A stretch of DNA of 39,236 nucleotides from an uncultured Anderseniella sp. Lineage in GTDB: Bacteria; Pseudomonadota; Alphaproteobacteria; Rhizobiales; Aestuariivirgaceae. The stretch is from NCBI GenBank assembly GCA_938039915.1, contig CALHUA010000064.1, positions 1 through 39,236 on the forward strand. Reading direction: 5' to 3'. Of this stretch, positions 31,321 to 39,236 are shown one piece after another. Positions within the stretch are counted from its first letter, which is position 1. Each line of letters begins with the position of its first letter. Under the pieces are notes generated by a model that worked only from the letters and a program-made list of their open reading frames with translations, was not told where the DNA came from and searched no databases. Both the position numbers and the translations under genes were made by a program.

Positions 31321-32210
31321 CGCCCCAGTTGTTTCGCGAATTTGGCATTGAACCGCGCATAACCGTCCTCGGTTACCTGCAGGTGCTCGCGCGTTCTGGC
31401 GTGAAACGCCGGTAGCTTGTGATATGGCACAGCCGGGTAGGCATGATGTTCGGCGTGATACGGCATGTTCCAGGCCAGCCAGCGTACCACGCGGTTGGTA
31501 AAGGTGGTTCGGGTGTTTTCAAACATGTTGGCGACGTATGCACAGCGGCCGTGTTCGGCCAGCAGATAAAGCCGCAAGAACGGTTGACCTAAAAGCAGCG
31601 GAACAATCCATGTCCACAGCAACATTGTCGACCCTGTCCAGAGAGACCCGGCAATCAGGCTCACATAAAATACGATCATGAGTTGCGCCTCGCGCATGAC
31701 TTTCGCCCTGCCACGCGCCGGTACAAAGCTGTCATCGTTGGTCCGCGTCGCGTTGCGAAACATCGCCATTAGCTGCCCCCGCCACACAGCGAGCCCGGAA
31801 ATGTGCACAACATATTGCGCGATGGTTTCAGGCTTGGGTTCGGCCAGTTCCGGATCCTTGTCGGGCTCCTGGGTAAACCGGTGATGAGCCAGATGGAAAT
31901 ACCGGAACCAGTCTGCCGGCAGAAAGAGAATGAGGCTGCACACCCGCCCGACCAGCTTGTTGAGCCAAACACTGCGAAAAGGTGTCAGGTGAACAGTCTC
32001 GTGCAGCAGAGTGAACAGAAACACCTGCTGTATGCCAAGCGGCAGCATCAACAGCTGCCAGCCCGGCATTTGAGTCGTGATCAGCCAAAGCAACATCCCC
32101 ATGCAAACGACATGCTGGAAAAGTCTGATCAGCCCCGGTCGATCGGACAATTCGGTCAGTTCTTTGCGCTCATCACCGCTCAGGGATGCAAGCAGATGTT
32201 TGTGATCCAT
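31317..32210 (-). CDS. Membrane fatty acid desaturase family protein
   Basis: A 297-residue integral membrane protein with the three His boxes of the di-iron desaturase/hydroxylase family: HETVH at 70-74, HLAHHRFTQ at 106-114, and HAEHH at 252-256. Hydrophobic stretches flank the boxes at about 33-68, 89-100 and 176-218. Type-1 membrane desaturases introduce double bonds into lipid acyl chains using O2 and electrons from a ferredoxin or cytochrome; related proteins act on other lipids or carotenoids, so the substrate is open. The ATG at 32210 has no good ribosome binding site. It lies 29 bp downstream of the HyuA gene on the same strand and could share its transcript. Confidence 0.9.
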   Translation of the reverse strand: MDHKHLLASLSGDERKELTELSDRPGLIRLFQHVVCMGMLLWLITTQMPGWQLLMLPLGIQQVFLFTLLHETVHLTPFRSVWLNKLVGRVCSLILFLPADWFRYFHLAHHRFTQEPDKDPELAEPKPETIAQYVVHISGLAVWRGQLMAMFRNATRTNDDSFVPARGRAKVMREAQLMIVFYVSLIAGSLWTGSTMLLWTWIVPLLLGQPFLRLYLLAEHGRCAYVANMFENTRTTFTNRVVRWLAWNMPYHAEHHAYPAVPYHKLPAFHARTREHLQVTEDGYARFNAKFAKQLGR

Positions 32211-32239
32211 GGGATTTCTTACAATCTAGCCGGTCACAA

Positions 32240-34252
32240 TTAAAGTGCCGGACGTGCCGTTGCCTCGATCTTCACCGTGGCGCGCAGCAGACCGTTGTCA
32301 TCAACCGCATCCGGCAGCAGGAATTTCTCAGTATCTTCTGCGAAACTGACCTCACCACCGCCCATGGCACTGACCTGCGCGCCCGCGGTCTCGCGCGCCA
32401 GCCGATTGGCTTCATCTATTGCATCACTGGCACTCGCAAACTGGGTCACGCTGTGCGGTCCGTGCACCCTGAACACACCCGCCCCATTACCGTTGACTTC
32501 GATTGTCACCGTGCGCGCGATCAAACCCGTTGCCGCACCAACCGCGTTTGCCACTTCGCACGAGTTCGGGAATACCATTTCGCACTCAAGCCGCTTGCCG
32601 ACTTCCGGATAATAGATTTTCACCGGGCCGCCGACGGCAACCACCGGCACCTCAGGTGAAATAGACACCCGTGCCAGAGACCGCCTGCCCTCACCCCGGC
32701 ACACAACATCAATCAGGCCACCGGCATTGCCGGGTTCAATTGCATGGTGTCCCAGCGCGGTTTCCAGAACGGCTCGTCCGGTCAGGCGGACGGTTTCTTC
32801 CCATACCCGTTGCGCAAGCTGTGTGACGAGTTCATCGGACGGTGCTTTCTGAAACACGTTTCGCACCAGCAACTGTGCTGCCAGCACGGCTGCTTCGCGC
32901 GACCAGTTATTCTGCAATCCCAGTACGTGAGCCGCATCGGACGGTGTAAATCCGGCAAGCTGCACATGGCCTTTACGGGACAAGGCTTCCAGAGTGCGGT
33001 GCGCGCCCGATCCGGCAGCCAGTTGGCGCAGTGCCGACGGCTCCGTCGTAATGCTTTCAAGCAGTTCCTGCTCGCGCTTCGACAAGCCGGCAGGTTGAAC
33101 ATCACCGGCCACCCGTCCAAGCGGCAACATGACAAACTGCCCGGCCATGGAACCAGACTCGGCATCCGAAATATCGTCTTCAAGCTGCTGCATGACACGC
33201 GGAAACCTGCTGGCGATCAGCGACACCGGAACCGACCGGCGGGCACCAACAGTGGCGACGCCCTTGATGTCGAACGCCACTTCGCTGTCACCGCCAAGCC
33301 CGAGTGTGCGCACATCGATCGCCTGCACCATGGTGCGCCATCCGCCAACGTCCGCACCTTGTTCATTGACTTGCGGGCGGCCGTTTTCCAGCACCCCCAG
33401 ATCGGTCGTCGTCCCGCCCATGTCAGACAGGATGAAATCACTCAGGCCCGACAGGGTGGCAGCACCGACAAGGCTCGCGGCAGGTCCCGACAATACGGTT
33501 TCGATGGGACGAAGCGCCACTGACTCTGCTCTTGCCAGGGAACCGTCGCCCTTGGTCATCATCAGGGGCGCATCTATGCCAAACCGCGTCATGGCGTGTT
33601 GCACAGCCTTGATAAGTAGCGAGATACGCGAGATCAGGCGTGCATTGAGGGCTGCCGTCAGCGCCCGTCTGGGCGCGTCCAGGGCAGATGCCAGTTCAGT
33701 CGATACAGTAACCGGCAGGGAGGTTTTTCCGGTAATGAAATCCCGCGCTGCCAGTTCATGTGCCGGATTGCGGACAGCAAACTGTGACGCAACAGCAAAA
33801 GCCTCGACACCAGAAGCGTGTTTTGCAACCACGTCGGCGAGTGCCCCGGTGTCCAGTTTCTCGACCTCGCCCCCATTGTGATCATGACCACCGGCAATGC
33901 GCTCAATCACCAGTCCCGGAAACGCCGAACTCAGGCCCGACCGCTGCACCATGGTTTCGTCAAAACCGACAAGCACGACACAGACCGGGGATCCGTGGCC
34001 TTCAACGACTGCATTGGTGGCAAGAGTAGTGGAAACCGACACCAGCCTGACCTGCGCTGCCGCGTCGTCGTCACTCAAGGCGGACAATACCCGCTCCATG
34101 GCTTCACAAACACCAACCGCCAGATCACCGCGCGTGGTCAGCGCCTTGGCACTGGCCAGCACCTCATTGGTTGCAGCGTCCATAACCGCTGCATCCGTAT
34201 AGGTTCCACCGGTATCTACGCCGATGAGATAAGACTTTGTCGAACCGCTCAT
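32240..34252 (-). CDS. Stand-alone hydantoinase/oxoprolinase HyuA-type subunit
   Basis: Starting at the ATG at 34252, with AGAGGA just upstream, a 670-residue HyuA protein. The N-terminal nucleotide-binding IGVDTGGTYTDAAV is at residues 10-23, the second block FILSDMGGTTTDLGV lies near 270, and the C-terminal Hydant_A_C region follows, ending in EGAGVFRVHGP-like strands. HyuA proteins need a HyuB partner to hydrolyse N-methylhydantoins or 5-oxoproline with ATP, or act in acetone-carboxylase-like complexes. No hyuB-like gene is next to it: upstream is uup, downstream a desaturase. It is a different branch from the 5-oxoprolinase HyuA half at 6739. The partner may be elsewhere, or the protein may act alone. 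A longer frame to 34312 adds 20 residues without homology. Confidence 0.88.
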   Translation of the reverse strand: MSGSTKSYLIGVDTGGTYTDAAVMDAATNEVLASAKALTTRGDLAVGVCEAMERVLSALSDDDAAAQVRLVSVSTTLATNAVVEGHGSPVCVVLVGFDETMVQRSGLSSAFPGLVIERIAGGHDHNGGEVEKLDTGALADVVAKHASGVEAFAVASQFAVRNPAHELAARDFITGKTSLPVTVSTELASALDAPRRALTAALNARLISRISLLIKAVQHAMTRFGIDAPLMMTKGDGSLARAESVALRPIETVLSGPAASLVGAATLSGLSDFILSDMGGTTTDLGVLENGRPQVNEQGADVGGWRTMVQAIDVRTLGLGGDSEVAFDIKGVATVGARRSVPVSLIASRFPRVMQQLEDDISDAESGSMAGQFVMLPLGRVAGDVQPAGLSKREQELLESITTEPSALRQLAAGSGAHRTLEALSRKGHVQLAGFTPSDAAHVLGLQNNWSREAAVLAAQLLVRNVFQKAPSDELVTQLAQRVWEETVRLTGRAVLETALGHHAIEPGNAGGLIDVVCRGEGRRSLARVSISPEVPVVAVGGPVKIYYPEVGKRLECEMVFPNSCEVANAVGAATGLIARTVTIEVNGNGAGVFRVHGPHSVTQFASASDAIDEANRLARETAGAQVSAMGGGEVSFAEDTEKFLLPDAVDDNGLLRATVKIEATARPAL

Positions 34253-34364
34253 GTTTCCTCTGCCATGAAATATGCCACGGGCATTCGTGAGCAATGCGTG
34301 ATGTTGATGCAAAGGTAAAGTGCCAGCACGCCCGGATTGCGGAAAACGGTGCCTGCCCGTCGTG

Positions 34365-36188
34365 TCAGCTGTTCAGTTCCTCACGCAGCATTTCCAGTTC
34401 CAGCCAGCGCTCTTCCGCCTGGGCCAGTCTTGTTTGTGCAGCCTTGAGGTCCGCCGCTGCGGCCTCAAACCCTGCCGGGTCAACTGAATAGAAATCCGGC
34501 ACCGCCATCTTTGCCTGCAGCGCGGCAATACAGTCTCCAAGCACCTCTATCTCATTCGGCAGTGTTTCCAGGGCGTGTTTGTCCTTGAAGGACATTTTGC
34601 GTTTCTGCGCTGCGGGCGGACTGTCCGGCGCACCAGACGCCCGGACCGTCTTGTGCACAGGTTTCACGTCCCCGGCCTGTTTGACTTCCGCCCTTGCCTC
34701 ACCGGCCTGACGCATCATGTCCGTATAGCCGCCGGGATATTCGCGCCACATGCCGTTGCCCTCAAAGGCAAGCGTTGATGTAGCCACCTTATCTATGAAA
34801 TCGCGGTCATGGCTGACAAGCAGCACTGTGCCGGCATAGGACGACAACAGTTCCTGCAGCAGGTCCAGTGTCTCCAGATCAAGATCATTGGTCGGTTCGT
34901 CCAGCACCATGAAATTTGACGGCTTCGACAAGGCACGGGCCAGCATGATGCGGCCGCGTTCTCCGCCGGACAGGACATCGACAGGCGTGCGCGCCTGTTC
35001 AGGGCGAAACAGAAAATCCTGCATCCATGACATCACATGGCGCGCTTCACCGTTGACGATCACCTGGTCCGAACCGCCACCGGTCAGCGCGTCGCGCAAC
35101 GTCGTTCCCGGTGTCAGAGATGTGCGGTCCTGTTCCAGTGACACGATTTCAAGATTGGTACCGAGCCGCACTGATCCGGTGTCCGGCGCCAACTGTCCGG
35201 TAATCAGGCGGATCAGGGTTGTCTTGCCGGCACCGTTCGGCCCGGTGATGGCGATACGGTCCCCGCGCAGCACCCGCAGGTTCAAGTCACTCACGATGGC
35301 CCGGTCGCCAAATGACTTTGACAGGTTCCTGGCTTCGATCACCAGCTTGCCGGACGCGTCGGCATCGCCGGAAGACAGGTTGACATTGCCTTGCGCACGC
35401 AAAGCCGTGCGACGCTTTTCCCGCAGCGCTTCCAGATCACCCAAGCGGCGCACATTGCGCTTGCGCCGGGCCGTAACGCCATAACGCAACCAGTGTTCCT
35501 CGCGAACAATCTTGCGGTCCAGCTTGTGCTGTTCGCGTTGTTCTTCCTCCAGGACCTCATCGCGCCAGGTTTCAAAGTGAGCAAAACCACGGCCCATGCG
35601 CCGCGCCGTGCCCCGGTCGAGCCACACTGTCGTCTGCGACAGGTTTTCCAGAAAACGCCGGTCATGGCTGATCAGCACCATCGCCGAGCGCAGTGATTTC
35701 AACTCTGCCTCTAGCCATTCGATGGCCGGCAGGTCAAGATGGTTTGTCGGCTCGTCCAGCAACAGGATGTCGGGTTCCGGTGCCAGTACCCGGGCCAGTG
35801 CTGCACGGCGCGCCTCGCCGCCGGAAAGATGGGCGGTATCCTCGTCGCCGGTCAGCGACAACTGCTCCATCAGGTAATTGGCGCGATACTCGTCATCACC
35901 TTCTGTCAAACCTGATTCAACGTAAGCGCGGACAGTTGAGAACCCCGTAAAATCAGGCTCTTGCAAGAGATATCTGATGGTCGCTCCAGGTTGAAGAAAG
36001 CGCGTACCACTGTCTGCCTCAACATCTCCGGCAGCAATCTTCAGCAGCGTGGACTTGCCTGATCCATTGCGCCCGACCAGACAGATGCGCTCACCGGCAG
36101 ACGCACTCAGGTCTGCGCCTGCCAGCAACGGCCTGCCGCCAAAGGTCAGCGTGATATCCTGCAATGTCAAAAGTGGCGGTTGAGCCAT
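34365..36188 (-). CDS. uup: ABC-F ATPase Uup-like
   Basis: A 607-residue ABC-F protein with two nucleotide-binding domains: Walker A GRNGSGKST at 39-47 and GPNGAGKTT in the second, signatures LSGGEARR and LSGGERGR, Walker [13 protein letters not shown] and [12 protein letters not shown]. The linker is short and charged (REEHWLRYGVTARRKRNVRRLGDLEALREKRR), characteristic of Uup. The C-terminus ends with a helical coiled-coil domain after a Pro- and Ala-rich linker (KMSFKDKHALETLPNEIEVL...), matching the Uup C-terminal domain that binds DNA in vitro. Uup acts on ribosomes and affects transposon excision in E. coli. It is the second ABC-F protein in the window. It starts 37 bp after the DUF3726 gene on the same strand, possibly the same transcript. 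Confidence 0.93.
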   Translation of the reverse strand: MAQPPLLTLQDITLTFGGRPLLAGADLSASAGERICLVGRNGSGKSTLLKIAAGDVEADSGTRFLQPGATIRYLLQEPDFTGFSTVRAYVESGLTEGDDEYRANYLMEQLSLTGDEDTAHLSGGEARRAALARVLAPEPDILLLDEPTNHLDLPAIEWLEAELKSLRSAMVLISHDRRFLENLSQTTVWLDRGTARRMGRGFAHFETWRDEVLEEEQREQHKLDRKIVREEHWLRYGVTARRKRNVRRLGDLEALREKRRTALRAQGNVNLSSGDADASGKLVIEARNLSKSFGDRAIVSDLNLRVLRGDRIAITGPNGAGKTTLIRLITGQLAPDTGSVRLGTNLEIVSLEQDRTSLTPGTTLRDALTGGGSDQVIVNGEARHVMSWMQDFLFRPEQARTPVDVLSGGERGRIMLARALSKPSNFMVLDEPTNDLDLETLDLLQELLSSYAGTVLLVSHDRDFIDKVATSTLAFEGNGMWREYPGGYTDMMRQAGEARAEVKQAGDVKPVHKTVRASGAPDSPPAAQKRKMSFKDKHALETLPNEIEVLGDCIAALQAKMAVPDFYSVDPAGFEAAAADLKAAQTRLAQAEERWLELEMLREELNS

Positions 36189-36225
36189 GATGGAAGCCGG
36201 GAAAACGGATGAAGATCAGATTGCG

Positions 36226-36849
36226 CTAGTCGTTGTCAGTCAGGCCCGCGCCTGCACCCTTGAGCCGAGAGGCCTCACTGGCAGGTACGTAAGTGCGATG
36301 AGCGAAGGCCGACAGGGCTTCCCATATATCGTCGGCAATGTCCACGGCTCCCGGTTGCCAGCGATGAGTGGCTTCTTTTGCAGGTTCACTGCTATCGATC
36401 GAAACCTGATCAGCCACTTTTGCATCCGGAGCGCCGTCAACAAGAAATCCTTCATCGCACGAGCGGATGGTGCACCCGCTCCAGTTGAACACGACATTGT
36501 CGAATGCCATCAGGCAAAACGGCACCAGCAACAATGGCGCTTGAACCTGGCGTAACTTCACTGCTTGCGATTGCGCGCCCAGATCTGAGATGAACGCGCC
36601 GACGAGAGCCGGACACATCGGACGGTCCGCCTGCCACCATTCGGCTTGCGTGGACTGAGGCCTCAATTTCTCACAAGGCACACCATCACTGGCGATCAGG
36701 AGATCGAGCAACGACGCAGCACCGGGCAGGCGCAGGGCTTCCAGTGTCGACATGGCACGGCCCGCCTCCTGCGCGAGGCCCCAGGGACGCCCTGCTCCCC
36801 ACGCCGCTTTCATCGCCATGACTTCCGCTTCGTTGAGGGACACGATCAT
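36226..36849 (-). CDS. DUF3726-family protein
   Basis: A 207-residue cytosolic protein. The N-terminus IVSLNEAEVMAMKAAWGAGRPWGLAQEAGRAMSTLEALRLPGAA is the DUF3726 opening, with the conserved AAxGAGxxWGLAxEAG block. The rest has a helix-strand pattern with PLLLVPFCLMAFD and no recognisable catalytic motif. Function unknown. Its ATG overlaps the stop of the upstream 573-residue gene (ATGA at 36846-36849), and that gene overlaps the HDAC-like gene, so all three are very likely made together. The co-occurrence argues for a shared biochemical pathway, perhaps polyamine-related; this is inference. Confidence 0.75.
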   Translation of the reverse strand: MIVSLNEAEVMAMKAAWGAGRPWGLAQEAGRAMSTLEALRLPGAASLLDLLIASDGVPCEKLRPQSTQAEWWQADRPMCPALVGAFISDLGAQSQAVKLRQVQAPLLLVPFCLMAFDNVVFNWSGCTIRSCDEGFLVDGAPDAKVADQVSIDSSEPAKEATHRWQPGAVDIADDIWEALSAFAHRTYVPASEASRLKGAGAGLTDND

Positions 36850-38567
36850 CTGAGCTGGGCTTCGTCAAACAGTGGCCAGGCCCAGTCATCTGCATCCATT
36901 TCTGCTATCTCATCCGGGAATGGCGCATCGGCAAACATGGTAATCCGCACCCAGCGATCAGATTTAGGATCAAATCGCGAAGCGCCGAAAAACGCCAATT
37001 TACAGCGCAGCATATCAATCGGCATCATGGTCGCCGACAGAACATTATCGTGTATTTCCGCATAGGGAAGCTTGGCTGCAAGCTGTACCCGGCGCGCAGC
37101 ATGACGATGCTCGGGATGACGCAACAGGAATTCAGCCAGCAATGTGCCTGCCGGTTCAGCCTCAAGTACCGCCATCATCCTGGCGACCTCCCGGCCAATG
37201 CCAAGGCGCTGTTCGAGTTCAGCACCGTCTTCCTCGTGTCGTTCGCCCAGCCGCGGTTCAAGCTTTTCTTCCGATACATACCAGAACCGCGCGGTCTGAT
37301 CTGCCAGGTTGAAGTCCGTTGCCAGCGCCCAGTCAAAATGCCTGGCGGCCAGACCGGCCAGCACATCGACGCGCATTTTACCGTCTATGGAAAACACCTG
37401 CCGTTCATCCGCGGCCATGTCACCGGCCAGGTCATCAACCAGGTCACCGTGGGGTTCGATCATCAAGGAGCATACTGCCTCCTGCCCCTCCAGGGTCAGA
37501 TTGGCGGCAGCCCACAGGTATAGCTCGTTCCACGGTTCTGCGCCCTCCAGGACCCCAGTCTCCAGATGGGTTTTCAGCTTGTCGAAATCACCGGCAAGTT
37601 CGCATACCCGCTCGGACTGGCGTTCGTCCGGTGTGTGCCAGCGCTCAAGTCCGGCATGGGCTCGGTCCAGTTGCTCCCGAAACCGATTGATCGTTTCGGA
37701 ACTGGCGGCCGGTAGTGCCCGGACCCGTGCCAGGGCTGTTTCCCGCGCCGTTATCCAGGCATTCAGCAAGGCGGGATGGGTCACCAGAAACGGCGCCATG
37801 CCAAGCCCCGTTGAATTTCCAACTCCGAGCCGCCTGCGAATTTCAGGGTCAAGCGGAACCGCATCCGCGCCTCCCCTGATACGCGCCATGTGTTCAACGA
37901 TGTCCACCGTAAAGGTGCGGATCAGCCACACCGCCAGCAGCTCAACCCGGAACGGCCCGCCGGCCTCTTCACGCGCTGCATACAGATCCCTGTCAGCCAG
38001 GCCGAACTTGCCATTGCCATAAACCGCAGTGGTGCGCATCAGGTAACCGACTTTATCTATTTCCGCCACATCAGGCTGGCGGCCTTGCGACAGGCAGTCG
38101 GCAACATGATCGAACAACCGCACAGACCTGTTGGCGCGCGACAAAACCAACTCGCTCGCGGCGCACCGGCCTGCCTCCTGTTTCGGCACATTGCCACGCA
38201 ACCGGTCAATGTCTGCCTTGGTCGGAACACCGTCGAACAGGGCAAATGTTGCATCCCACTCAGTGGCAATAACCCGGTCGGAGCGTTTTTCCGGTGGCAG
38301 ATCATTGGCATAGGCGATCAGTGAATAGGTCCGTTCAGGCCCGCGTGCTTCATAAACGCCGACGCCAACACCCTTCTCATCCACATCCCACAAGGTGCAT
38401 TCCACCTGCCAGCCTTCGCGCTTCACCCGGCGCAGGATGGCGCGCATGAACGAAAGCCGCGTCTGGTGTGATGCGCCCATGCGGGCCAGCCGCATAACTT
38501 CTTGCGGTGTCCGCATCAGTTCGCCGACACGTGCCTCGTCAGGTAGCGCCAGTATCGCATCAGCCAT
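36846..38567 (-). CDS. Unrecognised 573-residue protein in an operon with an HDAC-like gene
   Basis: From the ATG at 38567 (AAGGA seven bases upstream) this is a 573-residue soluble protein that I cannot place in a family. It is acidic, helix-rich, without signal peptide or membrane segments. It has a charged middle with a short repeat-like VSEEKLEPRLGERHEEDGAEL region, and a C-terminal MFADAPFPDEIAEMDADDWAWPLF tail rich in Asp and Trp. I see no Walker motif, helix-turn-helix or metal-binding His cluster. The gene overlaps the HDAC-like gene upstream by eight bases and the DUF3726 gene downstream by four, so it is translationally tied to both. It may be a partner or carrier for the deacetylase. 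Confidence 0.72.
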   Translation of the reverse strand: MADAILALPDEARVGELMRTPQEVMRLARMGASHQTRLSFMRAILRRVKREGWQVECTLWDVDEKGVGVGVYEARGPERTYSLIAYANDLPPEKRSDRVIATEWDATFALFDGVPTKADIDRLRGNVPKQEAGRCAASELVLSRANRSVRLFDHVADCLSQGRQPDVAEIDKVGYLMRTTAVYGNGKFGLADRDLYAAREEAGGPFRVELLAVWLIRTFTVDIVEHMARIRGGADAVPLDPEIRRRLGVGNSTGLGMAPFLVTHPALLNAWITARETALARVRALPAASSETINRFREQLDRAHAGLERWHTPDERQSERVCELAGDFDKLKTHLETGVLEGAEPWNELYLWAAANLTLEGQEAVCSLMIEPHGDLVDDLAGDMAADERQVFSIDGKMRVDVLAGLAARHFDWALATDFNLADQTARFWYVSEEKLEPRLGERHEEDGAELEQRLGIGREVARMMAVLEAEPAGTLLAEFLLRHPEHRHAARRVQLAAKLPYAEIHDNVLSATMMPIDMLRCKLAFFGASRFDPKSDRWVRITMFADAPFPDEIAEMDADDWAWPLFDEAQLR

Positions 38568-39236
38568 TCTCAAATCCTTCCAGCACGTTCACCGTGTTTA
38601 TGCCGATTTCTTCCACTGCATATCCGCCTTCCATGCAAAACAGGGTCGGCAGCTTCAGCTTGGCAATGCGGCTGCCATAGTCGGTAAAATCATCCGACCT
38701 GAGCTTGAAGAAGCTGATCGGATCCCGTTCGAATGTATCAACCCCCAGCGAGACGACGAGCGCGTCCGGCGAGTAGGCTTCAATCCGCCTGATGGCGTCA
38801 TCCATGGCATTGCCCCATTCATCATACCCGGTGTTGGGCGGCATGGCGTAGTTGACTGTAAACCCTTCTCCCTTGCCGGCACCCGTCTCGTCCTCGTATC
38901 CCAGAAAGTGCGGGAATGCATGCTCCGGCGCGCCATGCAGCGACAGGAAAAGGACATCATCGCGATCATAGAAGATATCCTGGGTCCCGTTGCCATGGTG
39001 GAAATCAGGATCAAGGATCGCAACCCGCTTTGCCCCGTCATTGAGAAACATCTGGGCAGCGATGGCGGCATTGTTCAGAAAACAATATCCCCCATACATA
39101 TCCCTGGCAGCGTGATGACCAGGCGGACGGCACAAGGCAAACGCCGATCGCGCGCCTGATGCAACGACACGCTGGGCCGTTTGCGCAATCGCCGCACTGG
39201 CACATGCCGCTTCCCAGGTGCCGGATGTGATCGCGG
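38560..39236 (-). CDS. Histone-deacetylase-family acetylpolyamine amidohydrolase-like protein (5' end outside window)
   Basis: The 3' 225 residues of an HDAC-superfamily deacetylase; its start lies beyond the window. The Zn-site and catalytic motifs are visible in order: RPPGHHA (tandem His), GGYCFLNNAAIAAQ, ILDPDFHHGNGTQDIFY (metal-binding Asp and His and the active-site His-His), SLHGAPEHAFPHF, VVSLGVDTFERDPIS (metal Asp) and FCMEGGYAVEEIGINTVNVLEGFE. The wording GVDTFERDPIS and MEGGYAVEEIG fits acetylpolyamine amidohydrolase rather than acetoin-utilisation or histone type, so N-acetylputrescine, acetylspermidine or a related amide is likely; the residue proof is incomplete without the N-terminus. 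Its stop overlaps the ATG of the 573-residue gene by eight bases. Confidence 0.9.
   Translation of the reverse strand, partial: AITSGTWEAACASAAIAQTAQRVVASGARSAFALCRPPGHHAARDMYGGYCFLNNAAIAAQMFLNDGAKRVAILDPDFHHGNGTQDIFYDRDDVLFLSLHGAPEHAFPHFLGYEDETGAGKGEGFTVNYAMPPNTGYDEWGNAMDDAIRRIEAYSPDALVVSLGVDTFERDPISFFKLRSDDFTDYGSRIAKLKLPTLFCMEGGYAVEEIGINTVNVLEGFENG

Overview
The window is a gene-dense stretch of about 39 kb with moderately high GC. It reads as the chromosome of an alphaproteobacterium, most likely of the Hyphomicrobiales/Rhodobacterales type. That placement is an inference from gene content: an alphaproteobacterial-style TerB/DjlA protein, an Omp25-like beta-barrel, an ArsR-methyltransferase fusion, a DUF3726 protein, an extensin-like lipoprotein and many GST-like proteins. 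I see no rRNA, tRNA, CRISPR array, transposase, integrase or phage gene, so this looks like ordinary or mildly accessory chromosome rather than a mobile island.

Layout. 1-3.1 kb: a partial TerB/DjlA-type gene diverges from an EamA transporter; then comes a minus-strand operon of META-domain protein, aldo/keto reductase and flavodoxin-like protein. 3.2-5.3 kb: an outer-membrane barrel converges on an acyl-CoA synthetase. 5.5-10.3 kb: a MarR-GST operon diverges from a single-chain ATP-dependent 5-oxoprolinase, which points to glutathione/gamma-glutamyl metabolism. 10.3-13.3 kb: a membrane-anchored LytTR regulator diverges from a DUF2306-type membrane protein, followed by a second EamA transporter and an extensin-like lipoprotein. 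13.7-16.6 kb: a GST-like protein, then a coupled pair of Tat-exported alkaline-phosphatase-superfamily protein and six-helix membrane protein. 16.6-19.8 kb: an ArsR-methyltransferase fusion, then two MlaC-like proteins around a crotonase. 19.8-21.6 kb: TrmO-like protein, a degenerate GST-like protein and a LysE exporter. 21.9-26.4 kb: a histidine kinase with a dead receiver domain, an amine-oxidase-type flavoprotein and EttA. 26.6-29 kb: a DUF1508 protein with a good terminator, an uncertain and perhaps broken membrane-protein gene, RNase T2 and a methyltransferase. 29-31.3 kb: an Acg-like nitroreductase, MarR and LysE operon behind a striking double operator. 31.3-39.2 kb: all on the minus strand, a fatty acid desaturase, an orphan HyuA, the ABC-F protein Uup, a DUF3726 protein, an unrecognised 573-residue protein and a partial acetylpolyamine-deacetylase-like HDAC.

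The strongest candidates for something not well described are: (1) the HDAC, 573-residue protein and DUF3726 run with overlapping genes; (2) the divergent alkaline-phosphatase-fold protein, apparently lacking usual metal ligands, coupled to a membrane protein; (3) the nitroreductase/MarR/LysE operon with two near-palindromic 12-bp boxes exactly 20 bp apart around a predicted core promoter. Start codons were moved from the longest open frame where a ribosome binding site or family N-terminus argued for it; several genes use GTG in four-base GTGA overlaps. All functional calls come from reading motifs by eye; no database search was run.
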